From Desulfobulbaceae bacterium (GTDB lineage Bacteria > Desulfobacterota > Desulfobulbia > Desulfobulbales > Desulfobulbaceae), in contig JAMJFO010000002.1 of the NCBI GenBank assembly GCA_023544645.1, positions 62,001-126,000 on the forward strand: 64,000 bases of DNA, read 5' to 3'. The notes under the pieces were generated by a model. It saw nothing but the letters and a program-made list of their open reading frames with translations, did no database searches and was not told where the DNA came from. The translations under genes were made by a program, and so were the position numbers. Positions 42,383 to 50,934 of the stretch are shown piece by piece (positions within the stretch are counted from its first letter, which is position 1; every line of letters begins with the position of its first letter).

Positions 42383-42817
42383 TCAGGTTTTGCTGTTTTG
42401 GGGGTGAAATACCTCCATCCACCTTTTGATCAGCTCTTTCTCCTCATTTTTCTGCTGTTCCATTTTGTCATCCAGGTATTTTTTGTGTTCCTTGACAAGG
42501 GTTCGGCGGAGTTTGGCCCTTGGATGATCAGGGTTTATTCTGCAGAATTCCTCTTCTTCCCGGTTGTTGACATATTCGTCCAGATTTTTGAAGTCTTCGT
42601 CTTCAGGCGGCAAGGATGGATTGACATAGGGATCGCTCAGCCATTGAAAAGGGGTAATGGATGAAGCAAGTTTCTGCTGTCGTTCCAGGTATTCTTCGAG
42701 CATCCTGGATATGGGAATATCTATGACATAGCTCCATTCCTTGGCGAAATCAAGCATGTCATCTCTTATGTACAGGTTTAACCGCTTTTTCTTATTTTTC
42801 TGCATTGTTGTACGCAT
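42383..42817 (-). CDS. Ribbon-helix-helix-like (CopG/DUF6364-type) protein, 144 aa
   Basis: The N-terminal half has a ribbon-helix-helix pattern: a basic strand (KKKRLNLYIRDDM) followed by two helices (LDFAKEWSYVIDIPISRMLE, then EYLERQ). This resembles DUF6364/CopG antitoxin-type DNA-binding domains. The C-terminal half is a charged, helical, acidic-then-basic tail (NNREEEEFCRINPDHPRAK and KEHKKYLDDKMEQQKNEEK) of unknown function. The start codon lies inside the first of six GTAC repeats, suggesting autoregulation. No Shine-Dalgarno sequence is visible before 42817; the alternative ATG 42805 also lacks one. No toxin gene is adjacent apart from the 38-aa ORF. Confidence 0.75.
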   Translation of the reverse strand: MRTTMQKNKKKRLNLYIRDDMLDFAKEWSYVIDIPISRMLEEYLERQQKLASSITPFQWLSDPYVNPSLPPEDEDFKNLDEYVNNREEEEFCRINPDHPRAKLRRTLVKEHKKYLDDKMEQQKNEEKELIKRWMEVFHPQNSKT

Positions 42818-42926
42818 GAAAATTGATATTCATACGTACATATATCTCATGAAGTGCGTACATGTCAAATTTTTGTACGCATAAAAATTTTAACTGTACG
42901 TATTGGAGGAGAGTGATGTGCGTACA
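42809..42926. repeat. Array of six GTAC-core 9-mers with about 21-bp phasing
   Basis: Six copies of a TGTACGCAT-like 9-mer (reverse ATGCGTACA) start at 42809, 42832, 42854, 42874, 42895 and 42918. Orientations are reverse, forward, forward, reverse, reverse, forward. Start-to-start steps are 23, 22, 20, 21 and 23 bp, about two helical turns. The first overlaps the start codon of the RHH gene. This looks like an operator or centromere-like array for a RHH protein. Confidence 0.75.
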
Positions 42927-43088
42927 TTCCGCAGTTGAGCTGGCTGGAGTGGGGCGGGAATGAGCTGTCCGGCATCGTATATTATCTGTATAACATAAAA
43001 GTTTATTTGATATTTTTTCCCATAGATTACCACACGTTGTCAGTGAAGAACAGGTAATTGTAAGCAAGGCGGGATCGCGGTGGTGGTA

Positions 43089-44504
43089 TTATTTTTTGAA
43101 GTCCTCTTTATGTATTCCCAGCCGTTTCATTTTATTGTACAGGGCCCTGGAATGAATGCCTGCTTTTTCGGCAGCCTTGCCGATGCGCCCTTGTGTTTCC
43201 TTCAAAATCATCTGGATATAAATTTTTTCCACCTGGTCAATAATTTCGTCGCGGACTTCGGGCAAGGTCTTGCCTTTCAGTGAGTTGGCGGTGATTTTCC
43301 CCAGGTCGCCGATCTGGTCGGCGAGCCCCGAACCCTTATGGAAAACGCTGGGAAGATCCTGCAGCGATATCTCGTGGGATTTGCAGATCAGCATGGCCCG
43401 TTCAATGACATTCATGAGCTCACGGACATTTCCCGGCCACTCGTAATTATAGAGGGCCTGTAGAGCCTGTTCTGAAATATGGGTTACGTCCTTGCCTATT
43501 TTGTAGCGGTAGTAATTAAGAAACCGACGGGTCAGGGCAGGAATGTCATCGCGCCGGTCGCGAAGAGGCGGGATGGTCAGGGTCATGACGCTGAGACGGT
43601 AGTAGAGGTCCTTGCGGAAGTTGCCCTGAAGTATCTCCTTTTCCAGGTCACGGTTGGTGGCGGCAATGACCCTGACGTCAACCCAGATGGATTTGTCGCC
43701 GCCCACCGGCCGTACTTCATAATCCTGCAGTACCCGCAGGAGCTTGGTCTGGAGATGCAGGGGCATTTCGCCGATCTCGTCGAGAAAGATGGTGCCGCCG
43801 TGGGCCTGTTCAAAAGCGCCCCGCCGAGATCGCGTAGCCCCGGTAAATGATCCGCGGGCGTGGCCGAAGAGTTCGCTTTCGAGCAGCTGTTCCGGCAGCG
43901 CGGCGGTGTTGAGGGCAACGAATGGGCCGCCGGCCCGGGAGCTTTCGGCGTGAATGGCTTTTGCCAGATGTTCCTTTCCCACACCGGTCTCGCCAAGAAT
44001 AAGCAGGACAGAGTCGCTGGGCGCGACCTGCTGTACATCATTGATAAATATCTGCATGGTCTCGCTGGCGGAGACAAAATCACTGAGTTTGGGCTGGGTA
44101 AGGCCTTTGCGTTCAAAACGGTCAGGGTGAACCAACTGGCGGCGTGATTCCAGGGTTGCTTCAATGGCTTCGACAAGGATTTCCAGGGGGATTTTGGAAT
44201 AGAGGACAACGTCGGCGCCCGCGGCCATCATTTCCGCGTGTTCTCTTGATGAGTCATAGTCATGGAGGATAACGGTGGTCGGTGTTTCCGGAAGATTATT
44301 GAGCATGCTGATTCCGGTTTCAATGGGACGGGGGAGAAGGGAGTCGCTGACTAAAATGACATCGCCGCAGCTCTGCATGACCTTCTGCAGGGAGTTGGCT
44401 GCATAACCATAGCATTCCACATGTACATCGGAGCGGGCAAAGCTTTTTTCGAGTTGCTGCTCCAATACTCTATCTTTGAGGGCGAAGACGATGCGCAGTA
44501 GCAT
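43089..44504 (-). CDS. Sigma-54-dependent response regulator (NtrC family)
   Basis: A 471-residue activator. Residues 1-120 are an atypical receiver: Asp54 in VSDSLL and Lys104 in YSKIP are in the right places, but the N-terminal acidic pair is weak. Residues 145-375 are the AAA+ domain with Walker A GETGVGKE (171-178), the sigma-54 contact loop GSFTGA (218-223, a GAFTGA variant) and Walker [12 protein letters not shown] (236-246). A Fis-type HTH closes the protein ([20 protein letters not shown]). It is divergent from the speD-like operon, which has a perfect -24/-12 promoter, so it most likely controls that operon. No partner kinase is adjacent. Confidence 0.95.
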   Translation of the reverse strand: MLLRIVFALKDRVLEQQLEKSFARSDVHVECYGYAANSLQKVMQSCGDVILVSDSLLPRPIETGISMLNNLPETPTTVILHDYDSSREHAEMMAAGADVVLYSKIPLEILVEAIEATLESRRQLVHPDRFERKGLTQPKLSDFVSASETMQIFINDVQQVAPSDSVLLILGETGVGKEHLAKAIHAESSRAGGPFVALNTAALPEQLLESELFGHARGSFTGATRSRRGAFEQAHGGTIFLDEIGEMPLHLQTKLLRVLQDYEVRPVGGDKSIWVDVRVIAATNRDLEKEILQGNFRKDLYYRLSVMTLTIPPLRDRRDDIPALTRRFLNYYRYKIGKDVTHISEQALQALYNYEWPGNVRELMNVIERAMLICKSHEISLQDLPSVFHKGSGLADQIGDLGKITANSLKGKTLPEVRDEIIDQVEKIYIQMILKETQGRIGKAAEKAGIHSRALYNKMKRLGIHKEDFKK

Positions 44505-44973
44505 GGCTGTTTAAAAAGGAATAAGAATTCTGATTATTGAGTAAATGGTAACGCAAAAAGTAAAAATAAGCAAAAATATTCTTTAATTTGCTGGAAAACG
44601 TAGCCGATATGGGCAGGAAGAAGAGGGGTGGCAATGAGCAAAGCTAAGAAGAAAAAAATATATCTAGCTGTTTTGGTGTAATTGTTTGAGAGGAAAGAAT
44701 TGAAGGGCAGAATGCTGATTACTAAAAAAAAACATAATAATGCATAGTTAGAAAAAAAGGAATTATGATTCCTGTTTATGCGAAAAAAATAATGGCCGGT
44801 GGGAATCAACATCTAAATGTTTCATGTTTTCAATAAGTTATGTATTGTGATGAATTTGGCACGATAAATGCTAATTTGTAGCGTGGAAGATATTGCCCCG
44901 GGAAAGGTGCAATCGCAAAACATATATTCTGGCCTGGTGTTGCCAATCCCAATCAAGAAAGGAGAAAAAAAGA
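44505..44973. other. 469-bp AT-rich divergent regulatory region
   Basis: It lies between the sigma-54 activator and the speD-like operon. It contains the -24/-12 promoter and an inverted repeat AACAT-N4-ATGTT (44808-44821) that could be an activator site. A minus-strand frame (44534-44812, 92 aa) would encode a hydrophobic protein, but it has no ribosome-binding site and its residues follow the AT-rich composition, so I do not count it as a gene. Confidence 0.6.
44856..44872 (+). promoter_or_regulatory. Sigma-54 (-24/-12) promoter of the speD-like operon
   Basis: TTGGCACGATAAATGCT has GG at 44858-44859 and GC at 44870-44871, exactly 10 bases apart as required, with TTGGCACG matching the -24 consensus fully and ATGCT close to TTGCW at -12. 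It lies about 100 bp before the first gene and is adjacent to a divergently encoded sigma-54 activator. Confidence 0.85.
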
Positions 44974-45405
44974 ATGCTACAGAAAAGCATGCGGGATGAA
45001 ATGAAGAATGAAAGTGAAAAAGGCCTTTACGTCATGAATGAGGCTATTGCCAGAAATGCATGGGGGATCGCCTCCTCCGTGGACATCTATAACTGTGATC
45101 CGGAAACAATTCGCGATGCCGGTGCCATCCGCCGCTTTGTGGTTGAGTTGTGCGATCTGATCGAAATGAAGCGTTTCGGCGAAACCCAGGTTGTGCATTT
45201 TGGCGAAGATGAACGGGTTGCCGGCTATTCAATGGTCCAGCTTATCGAAACCTCCTTGATCTCGGGCCATTTCGCCAATCAGTCCAATGCCGTATATCTG
45301 GATGTTTTCAGCTGCAAACCGTACCTGCCGGAAATGGTCCAGGACTTTGCCGAGAAGTTTTTCAACGGCTCCCACAGCAACCTGAATGTGAGCCTGAGGT
45401 TATAG
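44974..45405 (+). CDS. SpeD-like pyruvoyl decarboxylase (AdoMet decarboxylase homologue)
   Basis: A 143-residue protein similar to bacterial S-adenosylmethionine decarboxylase. The N-terminal strand VDIYNCDPETIRD matches the family's AEFYGCDxE pattern. Aligning to the Thermotoga enzyme puts Ser94 at the pyruvoyl Ser63, His99 at His68, Cys114 at Cys83 and Ser86 at Ser55, all with exact spacing. The substrate-side motif HTWPEYGY is replaced by HFANQSNA, so the substrate may not be AdoMet; some SpeD homologues are known to decarboxylate ornithine or arginine. The AAAGGAG ribosome-binding site supports ATG 44974. First gene of a four-gene operon. Confidence 0.78.
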   Translation: MLQKSMRDEMKNESEKGLYVMNEAIARNAWGIASSVDIYNCDPETIRDAGAIRRFVVELCDLIEMKRFGETQVVHFGEDERVAGYSMVQLIETSLISGHFANQSNAVYLDVFSCKPYLPEMVQDFAEKFFNGSHSNLNVSLRL

Positions 45406-45407
45406 TC

Positions 45408-46376
45408 ATGCTGGGGATACGGATTTGTGAAGATCCCGTTGAGTGTCAACAGATATGGGAAAAGGCATGGCCGCAGAGATGTCTGTTTGACCTGTGGCCG
45501 GTTCGCGATTGTTTCGCTTCCAGCTATAAACGGCCGCCCTGTTTTCTTGTGGCCGAACGGGACCGGGTGATCGAGGGCATCATGGCCCTGAGCTGGGTCA
45601 ATGAAGAGGACTGCTATATGCATTTTCCCGGTGAGACATGGGATGGCAAGACCTGGATCGAGCAGAACAAGATCCCGGCGCGCTCATCGCAGGTATTTGC
45701 CGAACTGCTCGGCAACGTCCCGGGCTTGGTTCATTTGCGATATCTCACCCGTGATTCGGTGCCGCTTGATAAAAGGCCCGTGGCCGTCGACGAGGTGGGA
45801 TATCTGTTTGTGCCGCGCTCGGTTGATTATTCGTTTCAAACCTATCTGCACCAGTTCTCGGGAAAATCGCGCAAAAAACTTTCGCGTGAACTGGCAGCTC
45901 TGGAGAATCACGGGGTTGCCTACCGGTATGATCACGTGCAGGACATCCAGTGGTTGTTCCGGATGAACCTGGAGTCTTTTCAGCAGGCATCCTATTTTTA
46001 TGATCCGCGTTTCCTGGATTCCGTTGACAAGCTGGCTGCCTGGCTCCATGGACAGGGCATGCTGCGGATCACTACCCTGCTGCTGGGCGGCAAGGTGGCG
46101 GCAGTTGATATAGGCGCAGTGTCGGGCGATTACTACACTGTTCTGGCCGGGGCAACAAATCCTGAGTTTCCCGGCGCAGCCAAAATGATTAATTTCCACC
46201 ACCTGGAATGGGCCTGCCTCCGGAAGATGGAGGTCGTGGATTTTCTGTGCGGGGATTTCGGGTGGAAGCAGCGATTTCACCTCATTGGCCGTCCCCTGTA
46301 TGAGATGCAAATTCAGTCCGGCGCCATCGCCGGCCAGGAGGCCGAACCTTCCCGGATGCATGCCTGTGAACAGTAA
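45408..46376 (+). CDS. GNAT/FemAB-like acyltransferase
   Basis: A 322-residue protein with the BioF2/Acetyltransf_6 (FemAB-related) double-GNAT pattern: SGKSRKKLSRELAALENHGV, then NLESFQQASYFYDPRFLD and a C-terminal GGKVAAVDIGAVSGDYYTVL followed by GATNPEFPGAAKMINFHHLEW. Such enzymes transfer aminoacyl or acyl groups to amines. It starts 2 bp after the speD-like stop and ends 1 bp before the ATP-grasp ATG, so it belongs to the operon. Donor and acceptor are unknown. Confidence 0.82.
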   Translation: MLGIRICEDPVECQQIWEKAWPQRCLFDLWPVRDCFASSYKRPPCFLVAERDRVIEGIMALSWVNEEDCYMHFPGETWDGKTWIEQNKIPARSSQVFAELLGNVPGLVHLRYLTRDSVPLDKRPVAVDEVGYLFVPRSVDYSFQTYLHQFSGKSRKKLSRELAALENHGVAYRYDHVQDIQWLFRMNLESFQQASYFYDPRFLDSVDKLAAWLHGQGMLRITTLLLGGKVAAVDIGAVSGDYYTVLAGATNPEFPGAAKMINFHHLEWACLRKMEVVDFLCGDFGWKQRFHLIGRPLYEMQIQSGAIAGQEAEPSRMHACEQ

Positions 46377-46377
46377 T

Positions 46378-47622
46378 ATGAAAAAAATTCTCGTTGTCGG
46401 CACCACCCCCGACTACATAGAGTGGATCAGGCTGGCGTGTCCGCAAAAAGCGCTCTTCCTGACCGATTATCCGGCCCGGCACAAGGCAGCGGAGGAGGCG
46501 CCCGGGCCCGGTGAAGAGATACTGACGTGCCTGGATGACGAGGAGCAGGTGAAAAGCGATCTGCACAGACACTTGCAGCGGTGGCATATCACCCTGCAGG
46601 GCATAACCTGTTTTGATTGCGAATCCATGGAACTGGCCGCAACGCTGGCGCAGGATTTTTCCCTGCCCTATCCCAGTGTTGAAAGTATCCGGCTGTGCCG
46701 TGACAAATATCTGAGCAAGAAGCTCTGGCAGCAGAATTCGGTCCGGTGTCCCAGGGTGAAACTGGTGCAGTCACCCGAAGCGGTCTACGGCTTTATGGAG
46801 AAAACAGGCCCCTGCGTAATCAAGCCGCTGAGCGGCAGCGGCAGTGAACTGGTTTTTCGCTGCCTGAGCAGGAAAGATTGCGAGAAATGGACGCAGGTCA
46901 TGCAGCGGGAATTGAAGGAGCGGCAGTCTCACCGCCTTTATTCCGGAACAACGACATGGTTTCTCGCCGAGGAATTTATCAGCGGCAATGAGTACAGCTG
47001 CGATTTCATGGTTACGGACCATGGAGTACGAATTATCAGGCTTACCCGCAAAATACATGGCCCGGGCAGACCGTTCGGGACCATTGCCGGCTATGTCCTC
47101 GAACCATATCCGTGCACTGACTTTTCCGCCGAACTCCTTGAGCAGGCTCTGCATAGCGGGGCAGGAGCCCTGGGGATTAATCACGCCATATGTATGGTCG
47201 ATTTCCTGGTGTCCGGCGATGAAATCGTTCTCCTGGAGATGACGCTGCGGCCTGGAGGGGACTGTATTCCCCATCTGTTACGCCGGTCAGGCAGGGTGGA
47301 TATGATTTCCCTGGCAGTGGGATTTGCCGGGCAGCAGAGTGTATCGCTTCCGGATGAACCGTTGAACGGACGGTATGTCGGTCTGCGCCTGCACGCCAGA
47401 AAGGCGGGGCAGATAATGAAGTTCAGCACTGACCGGCTGCGGGAGGATTCGCGAATTCGGGAGATACAGCTGATCCGCCCCGAAGGGCATCGGGTGGCCC
47501 TGCCCCCGGCTGATTATGATTCGTGGTATCTGGGTTATGTCATTTTCCAGCCTGCCGAGGGAGTGGCCCTGGAGCAGCAGTGTAATGAAATAAGCCGGGA
47601 GCTTGTTCTGGAGACGGTGTGA
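46378..47622 (+). CDS. ATP-grasp ligase (carboxylate-amine type)
   Basis: A 414-residue ATP-grasp enzyme that should activate a carboxylate as acyl-phosphate and join it to an amine. Order: N-terminal Rossmann-like part (MKKILVVGTTPDYIEW), ATP-binding lysine and Gly loop in CVIKPLSGSGSELV, the acidic hinge AEEFISGNEYSCDF, and the Mg-site Glu and Arg in LLEMTLRPGGDCIP. The C-terminal part resembles the carbamoyl-phosphate-synthase-like L-amino-acid ligases. ATG 46378 is 1 bp after the previous stop; an upstream in-frame start overlaps the GNAT gene. It overlaps the next gene by TGATG. Confidence 0.88.
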   Translation: MKKILVVGTTPDYIEWIRLACPQKALFLTDYPARHKAAEEAPGPGEEILTCLDDEEQVKSDLHRHLQRWHITLQGITCFDCESMELAATLAQDFSLPYPSVESIRLCRDKYLSKKLWQQNSVRCPRVKLVQSPEAVYGFMEKTGPCVIKPLSGSGSELVFRCLSRKDCEKWTQVMQRELKERQSHRLYSGTTTWFLAEEFISGNEYSCDFMVTDHGVRIIRLTRKIHGPGRPFGTIAGYVLEPYPCTDFSAELLEQALHSGAGALGINHAICMVDFLVSGDEIVLLEMTLRPGGDCIPHLLRRSGRVDMISLAVGFAGQQSVSLPDEPLNGRYVGLRLHARKAGQIMKFSTDRLREDSRIREIQLIRPEGHRVALPPADYDSWYLGYVIFQPAEGVALEQQCNEISRELVLETV

Positions 47623-48932
47623 TGACCGCCAATATCAATAGATCCTTAACCGGCCAGACCGTACAGGTAGACCTGGAGCAGCATGTTCCCCTGATGCCGG
47701 GGGATGAGCTCCGGTCATTTGTTCAGCGCTTTGTCGCCCAGCGATCAAGGTATCTGGATATTCTGCAGGGGTGTCCACCGCCGGTCTATGTGCTGGAAGG
47801 ATCGGTCCTCAGGGAGAGATCCGCCCGGTTCCAGGCAGCCTTCCGTAGCTGTCTGCCCGAGGTCGGCTTCTATTACGCGGTTAAGAGCAACAACCATCCG
47901 GACGTTTCCCGGATACTTCTCCAGACCGGTATGGGGCTGGATGTATCAAGCGGGCTGGAGCTGGAAACAGCGTTGGGGCTGGGGGCCGAAGATGTGGTGT
48001 TCAGCGGTCCCGGCAAAACCGATCAGGAGTTGCAGCTGGCCGCGCTGAATGGTGACCGGGTAACCATCCTTGTTGACAGCTTCGGGGAGCTGGCCAGACT
48101 GCAGCAGATATGCGCCGGTGCCGGCAGGGCGGTCCGGGTGGGAGTGCGGCTGACCACCAATGCCAGCGGATTGTGGCGCAAATTCGGTATTGTGCCGGAA
48201 AAGCTGGGCATGTTCTGGGCAAAGGTGCAGGAATGCGATAATCTCCGGTTTCAGGGGCTGCAGTTCCATACCAGCTGGAATCTTTCACCGGCCGCGCAGA
48301 TTGATTTCATCCGTTACCTCGGCAGTATTCTGGGCGGTCTGCCCGTTGCCGCCCTGGATCAGATCCGGTTCATCGACATCGGCGGGGGATACTGGCCGCC
48401 GCAGGGTGAGTGGCTGCAGGCAGCCGGGACATCGGTCGGCAAGTTGAAAATGGAACTCGGCCAGGAGCCGGGGTCGCCATATGAGCACTACCGGCTGCCG
48501 GCCAGCGCCATTAAGTTGTTTGCCCACCAGATCAGCGATGCCATACATGAAAGCATCCACTCGGTGGTTGCGTGCCGGATCTGTGTTGAACCGGGCAGGT
48601 GGCTGTGCAATGACGCCATGCATCTGCTGCTGTCGGTGGTTGACAAGAAGGAGGATGACCTGGTCATTACCGACGCCGGCACCAATGCAGTGGGATGGGA
48701 GCGATTCGAGACCGATTATTTTCCGGTGATCAACCTGAGCCGACCGGCGCTGGAGGAAAAAGCATGCCATATCCTCGGCTCTCTCTGTACTCCGCACGAT
48801 GTCTGGGGCTATTCCTACTGGGGAGAGGAGATCAGGATCGGAGATATCCTGCTGGTGCCGACCCAGGGCGCGTATACCTACAGCCTGCGGCAGCACTTCA
48901 TCAAGCCGCTGCCCAGAGTTATTACAATCTGA
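47622..48932 (+). CDS. Fold-III PLP-dependent decarboxylase (LysA/ODC-like)
   Basis: A 436-residue alanine-racemase-fold enzyme of the diaminopimelate/ornithine decarboxylase group. The PLP lysine is in YYAVKSNNHPDV. Also seen are GLDVSSGLELETALGLG, the substrate-side His in FHTSWN, the phosphate loop FIDIGGGYWPP, the conserved CVEPGRWLCND, and the dimer cysteine in ILGSLCTPHDVWGYSYWG. It has an N-terminal extension of about 60 residues beyond plain LysA. Specificity cannot be read from these motifs. Last gene of the speD-like operon, coupled by TGATG to the ATP-grasp gene. Confidence 0.88.
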   Translation: MTANINRSLTGQTVQVDLEQHVPLMPGDELRSFVQRFVAQRSRYLDILQGCPPPVYVLEGSVLRERSARFQAAFRSCLPEVGFYYAVKSNNHPDVSRILLQTGMGLDVSSGLELETALGLGAEDVVFSGPGKTDQELQLAALNGDRVTILVDSFGELARLQQICAGAGRAVRVGVRLTTNASGLWRKFGIVPEKLGMFWAKVQECDNLRFQGLQFHTSWNLSPAAQIDFIRYLGSILGGLPVAALDQIRFIDIGGGYWPPQGEWLQAAGTSVGKLKMELGQEPGSPYEHYRLPASAIKLFAHQISDAIHESIHSVVACRICVEPGRWLCNDAMHLLLSVVDKKEDDLVITDAGTNAVGWERFETDYFPVINLSRPALEEKACHILGSLCTPHDVWGYSYWGEEIRIGDILLVPTQGAYTYSLRQHFIKPLPRVITI

Positions 48933-49032
48933 CAAAAATATCATCCGGATCGAGTGAACCTGGCGAACTCGTCGGTGAAAAGTAAAAAATAGAGGGTTGA
49001 AACCCGATTAAGGAGCTTTTATCGCCAGGAAA

Positions 49033-50217
49033 ATGAATCATATGAAAAAGAACAAAACCATAGCGGTATCCTTTCCGGCCCCGGGGGGGAACGGTAAAAA
49101 TGAAGAAGGACTGGCTGATGTCATAGCCTGCAATTCGTCCATATGTTTCATCGACGGGCAGCTGGGACGGCTGGTCTACCGCGGCTACGATGTGCTTGAT
49201 CTCGCGGCGCACAGTACATTCGAGGAGGTGGCCTATCTGCTGTGGTACGGGCGGCTGCCCGGCCGCACCGAATACCAGGCATTCCTGGACGGCTTTACCG
49301 GGAGCATGAACCTGCCGGTGGAAACGGTCATGATCCTGCGGATGTTCCCCAAGGCGGCGACGCCGATGGAGGTGCTCCGGACCGCGGTTTCATCTCTGGG
49401 GCACTGGGATCCGGACAGCGGCAACACCCGCCTGGATGCCTGTCTGCGCAAGGCCCAGCGGCTCACCAAGAGGATCCCGCTGATCCTGGCGTCACACCAG
49501 CGTTTGCGCGAAGGCATGGAGCCGATTGATCCGGTTTTAAACCAGGGGATTGCCTATAATTTTCTCTATACGCTGCAGAGTCGGGAGCCTGATCCTGAAA
49601 TTGTCCGCGCCCTGGATGTTTCCCTTGTCCTGCACGCGGATCATGAGCTGAATGCCTCAACATTTGCCGCCCGGGTGACGGCGGCCACCATGGCCGACAT
49701 ATATTCCGCCGTCACCAGCGCCATCGGCGCTCTGAAGGGCCCCTTGCACGGCGGGGCCAATACGGAGGTGATGAAGATGCTCATGGAAATAGGGTCAGCC
49801 GGCAAGGCCCGGCAGTGGGTGCTCGACCGGTTGGCGAACAAAAAAAAGGTGCCGGGGTTTGGGCACCGGGTCTACCGGTGTGAAGATCCCCGCGTCGCGG
49901 TTTTACGAAAATACACCGAACAGATAACCCGCAAGGCCGGTGATGCCGATCTCTATGAGATCACCAGGGAAGTGGAAAAGACCATGGCGGGACACTCAAA
50001 GGTATTTCCCAATGTCGACCTGTACACCGCCTCGCTCTACCATGCCATGGGAATTCCCCTGGAGCTTTTTACGCCGATCTTTGCCATGAGCAGGGTGACG
50101 GGATGGACCGCCCACATCTTGGAACAATGGGACAACAATCGTCTCATCCGTCCCAGCGCCAATTATATCGGTCCGACATCATTGCAATATGTTCCCATGG
50201 ACAGCAGGACCCCGTAA
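49033..50217 (+). CDS. gltA: Citrate synthase
   Basis: A 394-residue enzyme of the short bacterial (type I, dimeric) citrate/2-methylcitrate synthase branch. Seen are SICFIDGQLGRLVYRGYDVL at the N-terminus, HADHELNASTFAARVTAATM, GPLHGGANTEVMKML with the catalytic His, VPGFGHRVYRCEDPR, and the Asp in FPNVDLYTASLYHAMGIP. The standard TCA role is the simplest reading. The 100-bp gap after the decarboxylase has an AAGGAG, and ATG 49033 or 49042 could start the protein. Membership of the upstream operon is possible but not supported by any direct signal. Confidence 0.93.
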   Translation: MNHMKKNKTIAVSFPAPGGNGKNEEGLADVIACNSSICFIDGQLGRLVYRGYDVLDLAAHSTFEEVAYLLWYGRLPGRTEYQAFLDGFTGSMNLPVETVMILRMFPKAATPMEVLRTAVSSLGHWDPDSGNTRLDACLRKAQRLTKRIPLILASHQRLREGMEPIDPVLNQGIAYNFLYTLQSREPDPEIVRALDVSLVLHADHELNASTFAARVTAATMADIYSAVTSAIGALKGPLHGGANTEVMKMLMEIGSAGKARQWVLDRLANKKKVPGFGHRVYRCEDPRVAVLRKYTEQITRKAGDADLYEITREVEKTMAGHSKVFPNVDLYTASLYHAMGIPLELFTPIFAMSRVTGWTAHILEQWDNNRLIRPSANYIGPTSLQYVPMDSRTP

Positions 50218-50235
50218 GATGCAGGCGGCAACACT

Positions 50236-50706
50236 ATGAACAGTTATTTTCTCGATCCCCTGAGCCTGGATTTCTGGTCCCGTATCGGCGCGACATTACT
50301 CTGCGGCGGGATTATCGGCCTTGAGCGACAGCTCAGGGGAAAGCCGGCGGGCATACGCACCAGCATCCTTATCTGTCTCGGCACCCAGGTGTTTATCAGC
50401 CTGGGACTGTCGCTCAATAACGGCAATGGTGATTCGTCCAGGGTCCTTGGCCAGGTGGTCACCGGTATCGGTTTTATCGGCGCCGGTGTTATTATGGGCA
50501 AGGAGAATATCGTCAGGGGGGTGACCTCAGCAGCCATCATCTGGATATTGGCCGGCATCGGGGCCGCCATCGGCCTGGGGTATATTACAACCGCTGTTGC
50601 GCTTACCATGGTGACGGTTCTTGTCCTTCTGGGGGTGGAATTCCTGGAGTCATCTTTCCGCAAACTCCGCCGCGGAGTCCACGCAGGCTCCAGTCACACC
50701 AACTGA
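50236..50706 (+). CDS. MgtC/SapB-family inner-membrane protein
   Basis: A 156-residue protein with the MgtC N-terminal domain: FWSRIGATLLCGGIIGLERQ, GKPAGIRTSILICLGTQVF, VLGQVVTGIGFIGAGVIMG and TSAAIIWILAGIGAAIGLGY. Four membrane helices are predicted. The C-terminal soluble domain of Salmonella MgtC is missing. The role in Mg2+ or membrane-potential homeostasis is known for the family but not for short members. It starts 18 bp after the citrate synthase stop. Confidence 0.88.
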   Translation: MNSYFLDPLSLDFWSRIGATLLCGGIIGLERQLRGKPAGIRTSILICLGTQVFISLGLSLNNGNGDSSRVLGQVVTGIGFIGAGVIMGKENIVRGVTSAAIIWILAGIGAAIGLGYITTAVALTMVTVLVLLGVEFLESSFRKLRRGVHAGSSHTN

Positions 50707-50862
50707 TCTGTACATTCCGCCGGGCCGGCAATGGTCCCGCGTTATCCGTGTCTTCACGGGCCGGGGAACGGGAGCGCGGCACCTGTCAATGTTGCAGGGG
50801 CATAACGATGGTCCTCTTTTTATCTGCAGCGGAGGGGTGGGGCTGATTTAGCTGCTGATTTT

Positions 50863-50891
50863 TTGAGTTATCCTCCTGTTTGATGTACAAT
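50863..50891 (+). promoter_or_regulatory. Sigma-70-type promoter of the A-ATPase operon
   Basis: TTGAGT (50863-50868), a 17-bp spacer and TACAAT (50886-50891) lie 44 bp before the GTG of the first A-ATPase gene. It is a good match to sigma-70 boxes, and the 228-bp gap upstream holds no gene. Confidence 0.6.
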
Positions 50892-50934
50892 GAAATAGAT
50901 AAAGTTTTTAGGGCCTGGGAAGGGGAAGGATCCC

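Noticed and set aside
44534-44812. 92-aa hydrophobic minus-strand ORF upstream of the sigma-54 activator
   Set aside because: The bases are AT-rich, so Phe, Leu and Ile are expected by composition. There is no ribosome-binding site, and the region carries the divergent promoter. It remains a weak possibility.
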